From NCBI GenBank assembly GCA_903876735.1, contig CAIRAW010000036.1, forward strand, positions 23,630 through 87,629: a DNA stretch of 64,000 nt, given 5' to 3'. The first letter of the stretch is position 1. The number at the start of each line of letters is the position of its first letter. The position numbers and the translations under genes are program-made. This DNA is from an uncultured beta proteobacterium (GTDB taxonomy: Bacteria; Pseudomonadota; Gammaproteobacteria; Burkholderiales; Burkholderiaceae_C). This document shows positions 63,057-64,000 of this stretch, piece by piece. The notes under the pieces were generated by a model. That model was not told where the DNA came from. It searched no databases and worked only from the letters and a program-made list of their open reading frames with translations.

Positions 63057-63961
63057 AGTACGCCTGGATTGCCAAGCACAAGACCCAGTGGCCTGTCACA
63101 CTGGCCTGTGATGTGCTGAAGGTCAGCGCCAGTGGCTACTTTGAACACTGGCGGCGCAAAGATAACCCCAAGCCCAGCAAGCCAGGGGCAAGCAAACGCA
63201 TCAGCGACGAAGCCCTGCTGGTCCATATCAAGGCCATTCACGCCGAAGTCAAACAGGAATACGGCTGGCCTAAGATGTGGAAAGAACTGCTGGCCCGAGG
63301 TATTCGAGTGGGCAAAGAACGTGTCAGAAAGCTGATGAAACAACACGGCATCAAAGCCAGAGGCAAGAAGAAATTCGTTGTCACCACCGACAGCAAACAC
63401 AACCTGCCCATTGCAGAAAACCTGCTACAAAGAAACTTTGCGCCAGAGGCGCCTAACCAGGTGTGGACCAGTGACATCACCTACATCGCCACCGACGAAG
63501 GCTGGTTGTATCTGACAGGCGTGATTGATCTGTTTAGCCGCCAGGTGGTGGGCTGGAGCATGCGCGACAAGATGCACACCAGTGCCGTCACAGATGCGCT
63601 GCGCATGGCGTGGTTCCGGCGTCGGCCAGAGCCTGGCCTGATCTTCCATTCGGACCGGGGCAGCCAGTATTGCAGCCATGAGTTTCAAGCTGCACTCAAA
63701 TGCTACGAGATGAAATCGTCCATGAGTCGCAAAGGCAATTGCTGGGACAACGCGCCCACCGAAAGCCTGTGGGGCCGCTTGAAGGTCGGCAGGTTGTACG
63801 GAAGAAGATTTGCCACCCGGCGTGAGGCCATGGATGAAGTCATCGACTGGCTCAACTTTTACAATCACAAGAGATTGCACTCAACGCTGGGCTATGTCAG
63901 TCCAATGACGTTTGAGCAACGCTGGACGGCGGCCCAGCAGCAAGACAGGAAGTCCGCGTAA
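63053..63961 (+). CDS. IS3-family transposase OrfB (DDE catalytic part)
   Basis: The 302-aa protein starts at GTG 63053, overlapping the OrfA stop as GTGA. The DDE catalytic core is complete: aspartate in VWTSDITYIATDEGW, aspartate in IFHSDRGSQYCS and glutamate in NAPTESLWGRLK. The DDE spacing and the C-terminal YNHKRLHSTLGYVSPM are typical of the IS3 group. Likely active when fused to OrfA. Confidence 0.95.
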   Translation: MKYAWIAKHKTQWPVTLACDVLKVSASGYFEHWRRKDNPKPSKPGASKRISDEALLVHIKAIHAEVKQEYGWPKMWKELLARGIRVGKERVRKLMKQHGIKARGKKKFVVTTDSKHNLPIAENLLQRNFAPEAPNQVWTSDITYIATDEGWLYLTGVIDLFSRQVVGWSMRDKMHTSAVTDALRMAWFRRRPEPGLIFHSDRGSQYCSHEFQAALKCYEMKSSMSRKGNCWDNAPTESLWGRLKVGRLYGRRFATRREAMDEVIDWLNFYNHKRLHSTLGYVSPMTFEQRWTAAQQQDRKSA

Positions 63962-64000
63962 TGGGTGGCTTAAGGAGTCCGGAAAACAGGGGCAAGATCA

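Larger units (their letters stand above)
62686..64000 (+). mobile_element. IS3-family insertion sequence (complete)
   Basis: The 1,315-bp element has imperfect terminal inverted repeats: TGATCTTGCCCCCGAAAAAC on the left and, inward from base 64000, TGATCTTGCCCCTGTTTTCC. Further inside, ACTCCTTA is shared by both ends. It encodes OrfA and OrfB with a canonical frameshift site. It cuts the ArdC gene. The target duplication cannot be checked because the right flank is outside the window. Confidence 0.93.

Overview
The window looks like a chromosomal segment of a betaproteobacterium of the Burkholderiales, most probably Comamonadaceae (Rhodoferax/Polaromonas-like). The clues are high GC, the dusB-fis-purH and coaD-rsmD pairs, two Bug/TctC-type solute receptors, a Pil-Chp type sensory gene beside a rubredoxin and hemL, and three tandem copies of an 83-bp intergenic repeat of a kind I associate with this family. 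Assignment is by recognition of gene families and order; no database search was possible.

Layout. 0-3.9 kb: an oligopeptide-type ABC ATPase cut by the window edge, its solute receptor and an amidase in one operon. 3.9-15.8 kb: housekeeping genes (c-di-GMP phosphodiesterase, histidine phosphatase, two universal stress proteins, coaD, rsmD, ftsY, carboxylesterase, selD, rpoH) with two Bug receptors, a decayed M16 peptidase and a perfect CIRCE operator in front of rpoH. 15.9-26.4 kb: a shortened ChpA/FimL-like protein, rubredoxin, hemL, a diguanylate cyclase fused to hemerythrin, purH, fis, dusB, yqaA and ychF. 26.4-30.7 kb: a mobile scar with a foreign ychF fragment, a tyrosine recombinase cut by an IS407-group insertion sequence, a CsgG-like lipoprotein and a ParA relic. 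30.7-50.2 kb: mostly ordinary core and metabolic genes (PAS-GGDEF protein, ubiH-like gene, dsbC, M61 peptidase, enoyl-CoA hydratase, tRNA-Met, ugpB-like gene, patatin lipoprotein, heptose adenylyltransferase, GST, purB, yaeQ, M48 protease, moaC, azoreductase, SDR).

50.3-60.9 kb is a surface-polysaccharide locus, all on the minus strand: an EPS-type MarR-like regulator, a Wzz-like chain-length protein, UDP-glucose dehydrogenase, a GT2 glycosyltransferase, an asparagine synthase-like protein, rfbB-rfbA-rfbC and manC. The locus is damaged. ugd and the glycosyltransferase are joined by a deletion that removed the end of one and the start of the other, no rfbD is present, and a manC relic and two insertion-sequence relics sit at its downstream edge. 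61-64 kb is accessory DNA: a clustered 8-bp motif, a strong terminator, an ArdC-type antirestriction gene truncated by an IS3-family element, and that element itself, whose right end falls exactly at base 64000.

Overall the window is a core chromosome with several independent scars of gene loss. The most interesting points are the ChpA-like protein that has lost its phosphorylatable histidine together with the neighbouring pilGHIJ genes, the ugd/glycosyltransferase junction, the inverted foreign ychF fragment beside the recombinase, the CIRCE-controlled rpoH, and the GTTACTGC array. I did not find a convincing wholly new multi-gene system.
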